Positions 21,813 through 29,346 of a stretch of DNA of 32,864 nucleotides are shown in pieces. The position numbers and the translations under genes are program-made. The notes below the pieces were generated by a model. It was given only the letters and a program-made list of their open reading frames with translations. It was not told the origin of the DNA and did not search any database. The DNA lies in NCBI RefSeq assembly GCF_003097615.1, contig NZ_QCZG01000038.1:1-32864 (forward strand). The letters are read 5' to 3'. Numbering within the stretch: position 1 is the first letter of the stretch; every line of letters begins with the position of its first letter. This stretch comes from Pueribacillus theae. GTDB taxonomy: Bacteria > Bacillota > Bacilli > Bacillales > UBA6769.

Positions 21813-23171
21813 GTGAATCTCATTGAGGAATTGAAAGAGAAGCTTGCACCTGACCGTGTCACAACGAATGAAACCATTTTGGATCAGCATAGCCGGGACG
21901 AGTCGTATCATACGCCACGTTTGCCGGAGGTTGTTGTGTTTCCAGAGAGTGCCGAAGAAGTGAGTGAAGTGATCAAGCTTGCGAATCAATACAAAACACC
22001 AGTTATACCGTTCGGGCTCGGTTCCAGCTTGGAAGGGCATGTCATTCCGCCTAACCGAGGCATGTCAATCGACTTCTCACTCATGAACAAAGTACTTGAA
22101 GTGAGGGAAAATGATTTTCTCGTTAAAGTTCAGCCAGGCGTCACCCGTTCACAGTTGAATAAAGAATTGAAAAAGTACGGCCTGTTTTTCACAGTGGACC
22201 CAGGTGCAGATGCAACACTTGGCGGCATGGCAGCAACAAATGCTAGCGGAACAACGTCAGTAAAATATGGCATCATGCGCGACCAAGTCCGCGACCTTGA
22301 AGTTGTCCTCCCAGAAGGGGAAATCATCCATACAGGCAATCTCGCTGAGAAATCATCGTCAGGTTACCATTTGAATGGAATCTTTGTCGGTTCAGAAGGC
22401 ACCCTCGGATGCATAACAGAGCTGACGCTCAAAGTGTATGGCATTCCGGAACATATCATGGCGGCAAGAGCATCCTTTTCAACCGTTGACGATGCGGTCA
22501 ATGCGGTTGTCGGCATTTTGCAAGCCGGAATCCCTATCGCAAGAGTCGAACTGTTAGATGCATTTTCAATGAAAGAAGTCAATCTCTACAGTGAAACAAA
22601 CTATAACGAACAGCCAACCCTTTTTCTCGAATTTCACGGCAATGAAGCCGGCTTAAAGCAAGACATCGAATTTACAAAAGACATCGTCCTGGACAACGGC
22701 TGCACAGCAATCGAATTCGAAACAGACACAGCCGCACGGAACCAGCTTTGGGAAGCAAGGCATAATGCCGCTTACGCATACATTCATGGCAACCCCGGAA
22801 AGAAACTGATGGTAACCGACGTCTGCCTTCCGATCTCACATCTCGCCGGCGCCATTAAAGACGCAAGAAAAGCCGTCGAAGAATCAGGCCTTGTCGGCGG
22901 AATCGTCGGGCACGTTGGGGATGGCAACTACCATATCCTGCTTATGATTGACGTAAATAATAAAGAAGAAATACAAAAATCTGAAATACTTAATGAATGC
23001 ATCGTGGAATACGCCCTGGCAAGAGGCGGAACATGCACTGGAGAACACGGAGTCGGAATAGGCAAGCAGAAATACCAAGAAAAAGAACACGGCCCAGCAC
23101 TTGAAGTCATGAAAAAATTTAAAGCTGTGCTTGATCCGAACAACATCATGAATCCGAATAAAATTTTTTAA
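21813..23171 (+). CDS. glcD: FAD-linked oxidase, GlcD/D-lactate dehydrogenase type
   Basis: A 452-residue VAO-family flavoprotein. The FAD-binding domain (about 30-215) carries VVVFPESAEEVSEVIKLANQ, PFGLGSSLEGHVIP, DPGADATLGGMAATNASGT and GYHLNGIFVGSEGTLG; the C-terminal oxidase domain has GHVGDGNYH and CTGEHGVGIGK, ligands of the active-site metal and substrate carboxylate. The group oxidises 2-hydroxy acids such as D-lactate, glycolate or D-2-hydroxyglutarate at the membrane or through an electron carrier. No glcE/glcF partners are adjacent, which favours a stand-alone D-lactate-type enzyme. GTG 21813 follows TAGGAGC. Confidence 0.9.
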   Translation: MNLIEELKEKLAPDRVTTNETILDQHSRDESYHTPRLPEVVVFPESAEEVSEVIKLANQYKTPVIPFGLGSSLEGHVIPPNRGMSIDFSLMNKVLEVRENDFLVKVQPGVTRSQLNKELKKYGLFFTVDPGADATLGGMAATNASGTTSVKYGIMRDQVRDLEVVLPEGEIIHTGNLAEKSSSGYHLNGIFVGSEGTLGCITELTLKVYGIPEHIMAARASFSTVDDAVNAVVGILQAGIPIARVELLDAFSMKEVNLYSETNYNEQPTLFLEFHGNEAGLKQDIEFTKDIVLDNGCTAIEFETDTAARNQLWEARHNAAYAYIHGNPGKKLMVTDVCLPISHLAGAIKDARKAVEESGLVGGIVGHVGDGNYHILLMIDVNNKEEIQKSEILNECIVEYALARGGTCTGEHGVGIGKQKYQEKEHGPALEVMKKFKAVLDPNNIMNPNKIF

Positions 23172-23252
23172 TGGCGAAGGCGCGAGACGTTTGCAACATC
23201 ATCGAATAACTTTTAAAACGAGAGACAAACTAATTGAAAAAGTGGTGATAAT

Positions 23253-23387
23253 ATGCAAACAAATCGAATACTTACAGTGAGTTCTGTCTTATCAAGCATC
23301 TTTAGTTTCATAATTATTTTAATGACGATTTACCATAATCATACTGTTAAAGAGATGTTGATGGAATTAAATGAGAAGAAGCTTTGA
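23253..23387 (+). CDS. 44-residue single-pass membrane peptide
   Basis: ATG 23253 to TGA 23385-23387 encodes MQTNRILTVSSVLSSIFSFI followed by IILMTIYHNHTVKEMLMELN and EKKL. A hydrophobic helix at about residues 7-27 is followed by a charged cytosolic or external tail. The upstream AGTGGTGAT is a modest ribosome site. It lies 81 bp after glcD and ends just before a strong bidirectional terminator, so it may be the last gene of the glcD transcript. No homologue is recognised. The size, membrane pattern and position make it plausible but unproven. Confidence 0.55.
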   Translation: MQTNRILTVSSVLSSIFSFIIILMTIYHNHTVKEMLMELNEKKL

Positions 23388-23411
23388 TCCAAACGATTAA
23401 TTAGAATGCAC

Positions 23412-23447
23412 AAAAAACGTTAGCTCTTCAATGGGCTAACGTTTTTT
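23412..23447. terminator. bidirectional terminator
   Basis: AAAAAACGTTAGC and GCTAACGTTTTTT form a perfect 13-bp stem with a 10-nt loop. It separates the plus-strand glcD/44-codon unit from the minus-strand dinB-like gene, serving both. Confidence 0.93.
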
Positions 23448-23455
23448 CAAAGTAA

Positions 23456-23932
23456 TTATTTTGCAACTTTTTGAAGTGCTCCGATTGTCCCCTGATGCAT
23501 GCCTTCATGATATGTGACGAAGACAAGCAAGTCGCCCACCGTTTGAAAATCGATGCCAACGAGTGAGAAAGGCTTAGGAAGCGGATCTGACAATTTGCCG
23601 GCATATCTTTCTTTCAATTGCTGGGGCTGTGCTTCAAGCGCTTGGACAATATCGTCGTATGTAGGCGTTTCATCGTTCCAGTCTTTGGGGCTTGTGCCAT
23701 TTGAAAAAGATTGATTAAATGGCTTCGGCAGTAAAGGTTTTTCTCCAGCAGGAAAATTCATAAGCTGATCGCAAATCGCGGCAATATGTCCTAAGTTCCA
23801 GCGAATATTGTTGTTGAACCCTTCAGGAATCACATCAACAATAGTTGGGTTTTTCTCAGCAATTTTCTTTGCGGCCCCCAACGTATTTTTCCTCGCTTTT
23901 TCAAATATCGTAAATAGCATGTCTTCATTCAT
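23456..23932 (-). CDS. DinB/YfiT-like putative metalloenzyme
   Basis: A 158-residue four-helix bundle of the DinB superfamily. The three metal-binding histidines are present: His49 in RWNLGHIAAI, and His142 and His146 in TYHEGMHQGT. Members include damage-inducible proteins and thiol transferases that use bacillithiol in Firmicutes. ATG 23932 follows GGAGGGGG. It is monocistronic, with a strong promoter (TTGACG, 17 bp, TACAAT) and an upstream copy of the 19-bp element found at glcD. The actual substrate is unknown; a bacillithiol-S-transferase role is a family-based guess. Confidence 0.85.
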   Translation of the reverse strand: MNEDMLFTIFEKARKNTLGAAKKIAEKNPTIVDVIPEGFNNNIRWNLGHIAAICDQLMNFPAGEKPLLPKPFNQSFSNGTSPKDWNDETPTYDDIVQALEAQPQQLKERYAGKLSDPLPKPFSLVGIDFQTVGDLLVFVTYHEGMHQGTIGALQKVAK

Positions 23933-23970
23933 TTATAAATCCCCCTCCAGTTAAATTTACTTTCCTGTCC

Positions 23971-24040
23971 ATTGTAAAATTATCCGAGAATTCCGTCAAA
24001 TATTAACTCCCATCTGACTGGTAATCAAACGTTTAATTAA
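23971..24040 (-). promoter_or_regulatory. dinB-like promoter and 19-bp element (copy 2)
   Basis: Minus strand: TTGACG (23994-23999), a 17-bp spacer and TACAAT (23971-23976). The element TTAATTAAACGTTTGATTA occupies 24040-24022 on the minus strand, identical to the copy at glcD and in the same orientation relative to its gene. With +1 near 23964, it is centred at about -66.5, exactly 20 bp further upstream than at glcD. Confidence 0.7.
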
Positions 24041-24044
24041 CCCC

Positions 24045-24075
24045 ATAAAAAAACAGCGCAAGCCAATCGCGCTGT
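24045..24075 (-). terminator. terminator of the wbpE-wbpD-GT-LCP operon
   Basis: Minus strand: ACAGCGC (24075-24069) and GCGCTGT (24059-24053) with a 9-nt loop, followed by TTTTTTT. The stem touches the LCP stop codon. Confidence 0.9.
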
Positions 24076-24980
24076 CAGTCAATCTCCAAATGCTCTTTCA
24101 ATTTTGCAGTAATTTCATTTTTCTCTTCATCTGAGACGATATAGTAGTAAATACCATTGATTTTCGTTCCTGAGCCTTTTACTTCAAATTGCTCTGTATT
24201 GCCGAGAGCCGCCCGGTAATTTTTCTGGATGGCTTTCATTTCATCGAAGGTTAAGTTTGTTTTTACATTTGTTTCCAACGTTCCTAAGACGTCATTGAAT
24301 TTCGTTATCATTTTAGGGCTTGCCCCTTTTTTAATAATGGCTTTAATAATTTGCTGCTGCCGTTCGTTTCGTCCAAGGTCGCCTTTCGGGTCGCCTTTGC
24401 GCATTCTTGAATAAGCGAGCGCGGCATCTCCATCCAAATCAACCGAGCCTTCAGAAAATTGATAGCCCCCACTCTTAAATGCAAGTTTATTATCTACTGT
24501 TACCCCGCCGACCGCATCAACAATCTCTTTAAATGCTTCCATATTCACTTTCACGTAATAATCAATTGGAATGTCAAGGAAGTTTTCCACAGTTTCCACC
24601 GACATTTGCGAACCGCCGAACGCATAGGCGTGGTTGATTTTATCTTCCGAACCGCGGCCAATGATTTCTGTTCGCGTATCACGCGGAATGCTAAACATAA
24701 TCATCGATTCTTTTTTCGGATTAACGGTAATCACGACCATTGTGTCAGAACGCCCGCGGTCGCCAGGGCGTTCGTCGACACCGAGCAATAGAAATGAAAT
24801 CGGATCTTGGCTGCTCGTATTAATTTGTTCTGCTCGCTTGTCGGAACTGCCACGATCGATGGGCTCATGAATATGTGAAGCTGTATCTGTGATCGACTTA
24901 TACAAGTAAAAGGCATATCCCCCAAAAGCTAGTGCAATTACCCCGGCAATTGTCCCTAATATAATTAACGCTTTTTTCAA
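24075..24980 (-). CDS. tagU: LytR-CpsA-Psr (TagU-like) wall polymer ligase
   Basis: About 301 residues: a short cytosolic end, one membrane anchor (ALIILGTIAGVIALAFGGYA) and an extracellular LCP domain with FLLLGVDERPGDRGRSDTMV, SIPRDTRTEI, HAYAFGGSQMSVETVENFL, and YSRMRKGDPKGDLGRNERQQ. These Arg/Asp residues bind the polyprenyl pyrophosphate. LCP enzymes move a finished polymer from its lipid carrier to peptidoglycan MurNAc. The frame is open from a TTG at 25001, but AAGGAG lies downstream of that codon; TTG 24980, 10 nt after the site, is preferred. As the last gene of the sugar operon, it probably attaches the polymer made by its neighbours. Confidence 0.9.
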   Translation of the reverse strand: MKKALIILGTIAGVIALAFGGYAFYLYKSITDTASHIHEPIDRGSSDKRAEQINTSSQDPISFLLLGVDERPGDRGRSDTMVVITVNPKKESMIMFSIPRDTRTEIIGRGSEDKINHAYAFGGSQMSVETVENFLDIPIDYYVKVNMEAFKEIVDAVGGVTVDNKLAFKSGGYQFSEGSVDLDGDAALAYSRMRKGDPKGDLGRNERQQQIIKAIIKKGASPKMITKFNDVLGTLETNVKTNLTFDEMKAIQKNYRAALGNTEQFEVKGSGTKINGIYYYIVSDEEKNEITAKLKEHLEID

Positions 24981-25035
24981 ATTAGATGAGCTCCTTTTCA
25001 AATTAGCTTAAGATTGGCGTGAGGCTAACTTTCGT

Positions 25036-25066
25036 GTTTTCCCTGAAGGTACAGGGAAGTTTTTTT
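25036..25066 (+). terminator. plus-strand terminator-like hairpin opposing the operon
   Basis: TTCCCTG (25039-25045) and CAGGGAA (25052-25058) with a 6-nt loop are followed by G and seven T on the plus strand. No plus-strand gene precedes it. It lies between the glycosyltransferase and LCP genes, so it would stop antisense transcripts coming from within the LCP gene, or fold in the minus-strand mRNA leader of LCP. Confidence 0.6.
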
Positions 25067-25074
25067 GAATTTAC

Positions 25075-26289
25075 TTATCCCAAATTATTGATTACTGTTT
25101 CTAGCTTAGCCGTCAGCTCTTTGAAATCAAATTGTTTAGCCGCCTCTAAACAATTCTTGCAATACGTATCATATTGTTTTGAGCTTGATGTACTTATTTC
25201 AATAATTGCTTTAGTAAGTGCTTCAGGTGAATCCGGTTCCACTGTTATTCCGCAGCCATACGCCTCTATTTTATTAAATGGTGTCGGGATGTTCGACAAA
25301 ATCGGTTTGCCGGCAGCAAAGTAGTCGAACAGCTTATTCAAACTCACGCCATACTTATAAATTGATAAGTTTTGGCTTGTCACAATATTCAAATCTGCTT
25401 GGCTTAAAATAGACGGAATAAATTTCTTTTCAACTTTTCCATAAAATGTAACATTTGATAAATTATTCTCTGCCGCAAATTGAAGGAGCTCATCTTTTTT
25501 ATAACCATCTCCGAAAAAATGGAATTGTACCGTGTTGTCCTTTTTATCTTTGAATATTTTAGCGGCTTCAAGTATTTGATCAAGTGCATTTGCGATTCCC
25601 ATTGAACCCGCATAGACAACATTAAATGTACCGGGCTTTTTGTCCAGATGAAATTTAAAGTTTTGTAAATGGGCATTGAATTCTTCTAAATCTACCCCAT
25701 TATTAATGTAGCTTACACGTTTATATGGAATATCATGTTCTTCCAAATATTTCCCGCCGCCAGGCATCGTAAAGATTAAATGATCTGCTCTTTGGTACAT
25801 AAACCTCTCTAATGTGTACAATGCTTTTGCGATGAGACTTTTTTCTTTTATTCGTCCCATTCGAATTAAAGTTTCCGGCCATAAGTCGCGTGTCTCAATG
25901 ATTAATTTCGAATGATATTTTTTAGCTAATGCGTACCCTATAACCCAGTTCAACGGATGGACAGACGATGCATAGATTACATCAGGCTTTTGTTGCTTTT
26001 CTTTTCTTTCATGTTGATATGCTCGAAAAGAGAACTCCAATATATTTTTTAACCTGTCTTTCCCATTGCCATTGTAATCCCTTGCCTTAATAAAGGAAAA
26101 TAAAATCCCATTTATTTCTTGGTTCTGACGCGTTTGTTTAGCTGAAAAAGTTTGCTTGATTTCAGGATAGGAAGTGCTTGCACAAATAATTTTGACACGA
26201 TAGTTTTTTTTGCTTAGTTTTTCGGCAAACTTATAGTGTCGTCCTTCATAAGGTTTTGCATAATGATTAATGATCCAGATCGTTTTCAT
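25075..26289 (-). CDS. GT4-family glycosyltransferase (WbuB-like)
   Basis: A 404-residue GT-B enzyme. The acceptor half contains WIINHYAKPYEGRHYKFAEK, DVIYASSVHPLNWVIGYALA and ETRDLWPETLIRMG; the donor half contains VVYAGSMGIANALDQILEAA, FHFFGDGYKKDELLQFA and the E(x7)E-like region PILSNIPTPFNKIEAYGCGI. It is cytosolic or membrane-associated and transfers a sugar from a nucleotide donor to a lipid-linked acceptor. ATG 26289 begins 1 nt after the acetyltransferase stop. It most resembles WbuB-type enzymes that handle N-acetylated amino-sugars; here the donor could be the diacetamido uronic acid made by the neighbours, which is inference. Confidence 0.87.
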   Translation of the reverse strand: MKTIWIINHYAKPYEGRHYKFAEKLSKKNYRVKIICASTSYPEIKQTFSAKQTRQNQEINGILFSFIKARDYNGNGKDRLKNILEFSFRAYQHERKEKQQKPDVIYASSVHPLNWVIGYALAKKYHSKLIIETRDLWPETLIRMGRIKEKSLIAKALYTLERFMYQRADHLIFTMPGGGKYLEEHDIPYKRVSYINNGVDLEEFNAHLQNFKFHLDKKPGTFNVVYAGSMGIANALDQILEAAKIFKDKKDNTVQFHFFGDGYKKDELLQFAAENNLSNVTFYGKVEKKFIPSILSQADLNIVTSQNLSIYKYGVSLNKLFDYFAAGKPILSNIPTPFNKIEAYGCGITVEPDSPEALTKAIIEISTSSSKQYDTYCKNCLEAAKQFDFKELTAKLETVINNLG

Positions 26290-26290
26290 T

Positions 26291-27007
26291 TTATGACTCT
26301 TGATTTCTTAGTAATTGGTTGCCGTTTACTTTCGAAACTTCCTTTGCAGGCGAGCCCATGACTAAGCTTTCTTTCTCGACATCTTTTGTAACAACACTTC
26401 CTGCTGCAATTGTCCCATCTGCCTTAATCGTTTTTCCCGGCAGTATCGTTGCGTTTGCCCCAATCCTTCCGCCTGTTTCTACTGTTACCCCTTTGAATTT
26501 ATCAAGTCGTTCCTTGCTTCTTCCCATAAAATTATCATTCGTTGTAATTACCCCTGGTGCAACAAATACATAATCCCCTATGTTAGAGTAGGCCGTAATA
26601 TAACAGTTCGTCTCTAATTTACAGTACTCTCCGACAACACAGTCATTTTCAACAGCAGCCCCACGCCCAATAATTGTATAATCACCGATTGAAACACGTT
26701 CTCTTACGGTGGCTAAATCAGCAATAAATACATTGTCGCCAATTTTACAATGCGCATAAATAATTGATGATGTTCCTATGGTGACGCCTGAACCGATTTC
26801 AGAAGGCGGCAAATCATCCGTTGCTGGCAAGATTGATATTTTAGCACGAGTAGGCTGTTTGCCAATTACGGCATTATCCTGAATAGTGACATTGTCTCCA
26901 ATGCAGGTCCCTTTATAAATGACAACGTTATGACCGATTGTGACATTTTTTCCGAAGGTTACATTTTCTTCAATGGTAACATGATTCCCTTTTGTTACGT
27001 CGTTCAT
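26291..27007 (-). CDS. wbpD: left-handed beta-helix N-acetyltransferase (WbpD/WlbB-like)
   Basis: About 238 residues made largely of hexapeptide repeats ([LIV]-G-x4): HVTIEENVTFGKNVTIGHNV, IGTSSIIYAHCKIGDNVFIA, and near the end GGRIGANATILPGKTI and KESLVMGSPAKEV. WbpD acetylates the 3-amino group of UDP-GlcNAc3NA using acetyl-CoA. It is longer than WbpD of Pseudomonas (about 190) by extra N-terminal coils. ATG 27007 with AGGAGG seven nt upstream is preferred to a TTG at 27046 without such a site. It lies 42 bp after wbpE. The step is assigned from the full set of partners; other amino-sugar acetyltransferases look alike. Confidence 0.85.
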   Translation of the reverse strand: MNDVTKGNHVTIEENVTFGKNVTIGHNVVIYKGTCIGDNVTIQDNAVIGKQPTRAKISILPATDDLPPSEIGSGVTIGTSSIIYAHCKIGDNVFIADLATVRERVSIGDYTIIGRGAAVENDCVVGEYCKLETNCYITAYSNIGDYVFVAPGVITTNDNFMGRSKERLDKFKGVTVETGGRIGANATILPGKTIKADGTIAAGSVVTKDVEKESLVMGSPAKEVSKVNGNQLLRNQES

Positions 27008-27049
27008 TACATGGCCTCCTAAAGCGGTTAAAATTTGGAGATGCAATCC

Positions 27050-28171
27050 TCATGATTTGGAGTGATAAAATTCTTTCATCGTTTTAACGATATATGTCAA
27101 GTCTTCTTCTGCTAATTCAGGGTATATGGGTAGGGACAAAACTTCTTTTGCCGCCTTTTCTGCTTCTGGGAAGTCGCCCTCTTGGTAGCCTAAACTTTTA
27201 AAAACAGGCTGTACATGCAGTGGGATTGGGTAATAAACCATGGAATCGATCCCTTTTTCTTTCAAGTAGCTTTGTAACTCATCACGATGTTCAACCCTTA
27301 ACGTGTATTGATGGTATACGTGGTAATTGCCTTCCTTTTCGATTGGCGTTTTCACGTAATGGGGCGATAGTTCATTGAGGTGCTCTGTATAGTAAGATGC
27401 ATGAGCCCGGCGCATTGAGTTGAATTCATTTAACTTCTTAAATTTAACGTTCAAAATAGCCGCTTGCAATTCGTCAAGACGGCTGTTATACCCTAAAATA
27501 TGATGGAAATATTTTGGCTTGCTGCCGTGAACTCTAAGAATACGGCTCTTTTCTGCCAGCGCGCGATCGGATGTAACAATCATCCCGCCGTCACCATATG
27601 CACCTAAGTTTTTTGTAGGGAAAAAACTATAGGCAGCAGCTGTGCCAAGTTCACCCGGTTTTTTTCCGTAATATTCCGCACCTATTGCCTGGGCTGCATC
27701 TTCAATAACAATCAAGTTGTATTTTTGAGCAATGTCCATAATTTCTTTCATATCAGCCATCTGGCCGTATAAATGAACAGGCATAATTGCTTTTGTTTTG
27801 TCTGTTACCGCTTGTTCAATTTTTGCTGCATCCATATTGAACGTAGCAGGGTCAATATCGACAAAAACCGGGGCAGCCCCGGCCCTTGCAATGGACCCGG
27901 CTGTAGCAAAAAAGGTAAATGGCACAGTAATGACTTCATCTCCCTCTTTGATACCGGCAGCTTGGAGGGCGATATGCAGCGCATCTGACCCGTTCCCCAC
28001 ACCAATCCCATACGCTGTGTGGCTGTAATGTGCAAGATCATCTTCCAATTTCTTTGCGTGATCGCCTAATATGTATTGGGACGAACTGAGTACGTTATCA
28101 ATCGTTTCCAGCACTTCGCCTCTCATTGAGTGATATTGTTCCGAGAGATCTAACATCGTTATACGCTTCAT
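27050..28171 (-). CDS. wbpE: DegT/DnrJ/EryC1 sugar aminotransferase (WbpE-like)
   Basis: A 373-residue PLP enzyme, fold type I. Lys187 in YSFFPTKNLGAYGDGGM binds PLP; other motifs are YGIGVGNGSDALHIALQAAG, TVPFTFFATAGSIARAGAAP, MPVHLYGQMADM and VIEDAAQAIGAEYYG. WbpE transfers an amino group from glutamate to C3 of the 3-keto uronic acid. It is the first gene of the minus operon, with a promoter that is back-to-back with that of wlbA. ATG 28171 follows AAAGGGG. dTDP-sugar 3-aminotransferases (FdtB, QdtB) are also similar; the UDP-uronate assignment comes from the WbpA and WlbA neighbours. Confidence 0.88.
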   Translation of the reverse strand: MKRITMLDLSEQYHSMRGEVLETIDNVLSSSQYILGDHAKKLEDDLAHYSHTAYGIGVGNGSDALHIALQAAGIKEGDEVITVPFTFFATAGSIARAGAAPVFVDIDPATFNMDAAKIEQAVTDKTKAIMPVHLYGQMADMKEIMDIAQKYNLIVIEDAAQAIGAEYYGKKPGELGTAAAYSFFPTKNLGAYGDGGMIVTSDRALAEKSRILRVHGSKPKYFHHILGYNSRLDELQAAILNVKFKKLNEFNSMRRAHASYYTEHLNELSPHYVKTPIEKEGNYHVYHQYTLRVEHRDELQSYLKEKGIDSMVYYPIPLHVQPVFKSLGYQEGDFPEAEKAAKEVLSLPIYPELAEEDLTYIVKTMKEFYHSKS

Positions 28172-28196
28172 TGATTATTCCCCTTTATAAAAATCC

Positions 28197-28255
28197 TGTA
28201 TAATAATGGAGACAATGCTCAAAAATTGTTGAGTACTTTCTATAAGCATTATACT
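28197..28255. promoter_or_regulatory. divergent promoters sharing a palindrome (wbpE / wlbA)
   Basis: Plus: TGTTGA (28227-28232), 17 bp, TATACT (28250-28255). Minus: TTTTGA (28224-28219), 16 bp, TATACA (28202-28197). The dyad CTCAA-AAATTG-TTGAG at 28218-28233 covers both -35 elements, so one bound regulator could silence or set both operons. A second inverted pair, AATGCT (28214-28219) and AGCATT (28245-28250), encloses it. Confidence 0.65.
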
Positions 28256-28317
28256 TTAAGAAAATGCAAATCGCATCCAACAATAAAAAGATTTAATCGT
28301 TAGAAAGAAGGATTAAG

Positions 28318-29346
28318 ATGAACTTTGCAATTATTGGCTGCGGCTTTATCGCAAAAAAACATGCTCATTCAATTCGGGAAATAGAAGGAGCCAAATTGGT
28401 TGCAGTATGCGATAAAATACCGGAGAATATGATGTTTTATGTGAAGGAATACGGGGCAAGGGCTTACGAAGAGATGAATGAAATGTTTCAAAAGGAAAAC
28501 ATAGATATCGTTTGTATATGTACGCCGACGGGTTCACACGCTCCTATCGCCATTCAATCCGCCCATGCAAAAAAGCATATTATACTTGAAAAACCAATTG
28601 CCATGACATTGGAAGAAGCCGATCAAATCATTGAAGCCTGCCATATGAATCAAGTGAAGCTGTCGATCGTACATCCGAATCGCTACCGTCCGGCTGTACA
28701 AGAGCTCCGCAAAATAATGGATCATCACTTGCTTGGAAAAATAAGCCATGCCAATGCAATGGTCAATTGGAATCGAAATCAAGAATACTATGACCAAGCG
28801 GCGTGGCGCGGAACGAAGGAATTTGATGGCGGTGCATTATTAAACCAAGCGATACATAACGTTGATTTGTTGCTTTGGTTTATGGGTGAGGCAGAAGAAG
28901 TTTATAGTATGCAAGCAACCCGAATTAGAAAAATTGAGGCTGAAGATGTGTCAAATGGACTTGTCCGCTTTAAGTCAGGGGCACTTGGACTCGTACAAGC
29001 GTCGACAACTGTATATCCAAAAAATTTCGAGGAGTCCATTACGATTTTCGGTGAAAAAGGAACGGTGAAAATAGGCGGGCCGAATGCCGTTTATTTGGAG
29101 CATATAAGGATCGACGGAATGCCAGAAGAGGAGGCACATGCTTTGAAAGTTAAGATTGAAGCTGATCCATGGGGTGTACCGGGACATCAGCGCATTATTG
29201 AAGAGATGATCGAAGCGGTGAAACAAGATGCAACACCGGCTGTTTCAGGCGAAGAAGGCAGAAAGGCATTAGAACTCGCCCTGGCTTTTTACCGTTCTGC
29301 CGAAAAAAACCAGCCCATCGCAATCAGGACAGGAGACAGCATATGA
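28318..29346 (+). CDS. wlbA: Gfo/Idh/MocA oxidoreductase (WlbA/WbpB-like)
   Basis: A 342-residue NAD-dependent dehydrogenase. The Rossmann motif is FAIIGCGFIAKKHAHSI, the catalytic ILEKPIAMTL has Lys92, and NQAIHNVDLLLWFMGEAEEV is the substrate/catalytic His helix typical of WlbA. In characterised members it oxidises C3 of UDP-N-acetyl-glucosaminuronic acid, often recycling NADH with 2-oxoglutarate. ATG 28318 follows GAAGGAT. Its last codons overlap wbpA (ATGA), so the two are co-translated. Gene order and identity place it as step two of the UDP-GlcNAc3NAcA path, and tight linkage to the WbpA homologue makes this the favoured role. Confidence 0.88.
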   Translation: MNFAIIGCGFIAKKHAHSIREIEGAKLVAVCDKIPENMMFYVKEYGARAYEEMNEMFQKENIDIVCICTPTGSHAPIAIQSAHAKKHIILEKPIAMTLEEADQIIEACHMNQVKLSIVHPNRYRPAVQELRKIMDHHLLGKISHANAMVNWNRNQEYYDQAAWRGTKEFDGGALLNQAIHNVDLLLWFMGEAEEVYSMQATRIRKIEAEDVSNGLVRFKSGALGLVQASTTVYPKNFEESITIFGEKGTVKIGGPNAVYLEHIRIDGMPEEEAHALKVKIEADPWGVPGHQRIIEEMIEAVKQDATPAVSGEEGRKALELALAFYRSAEKNQPIAIRTGDSI

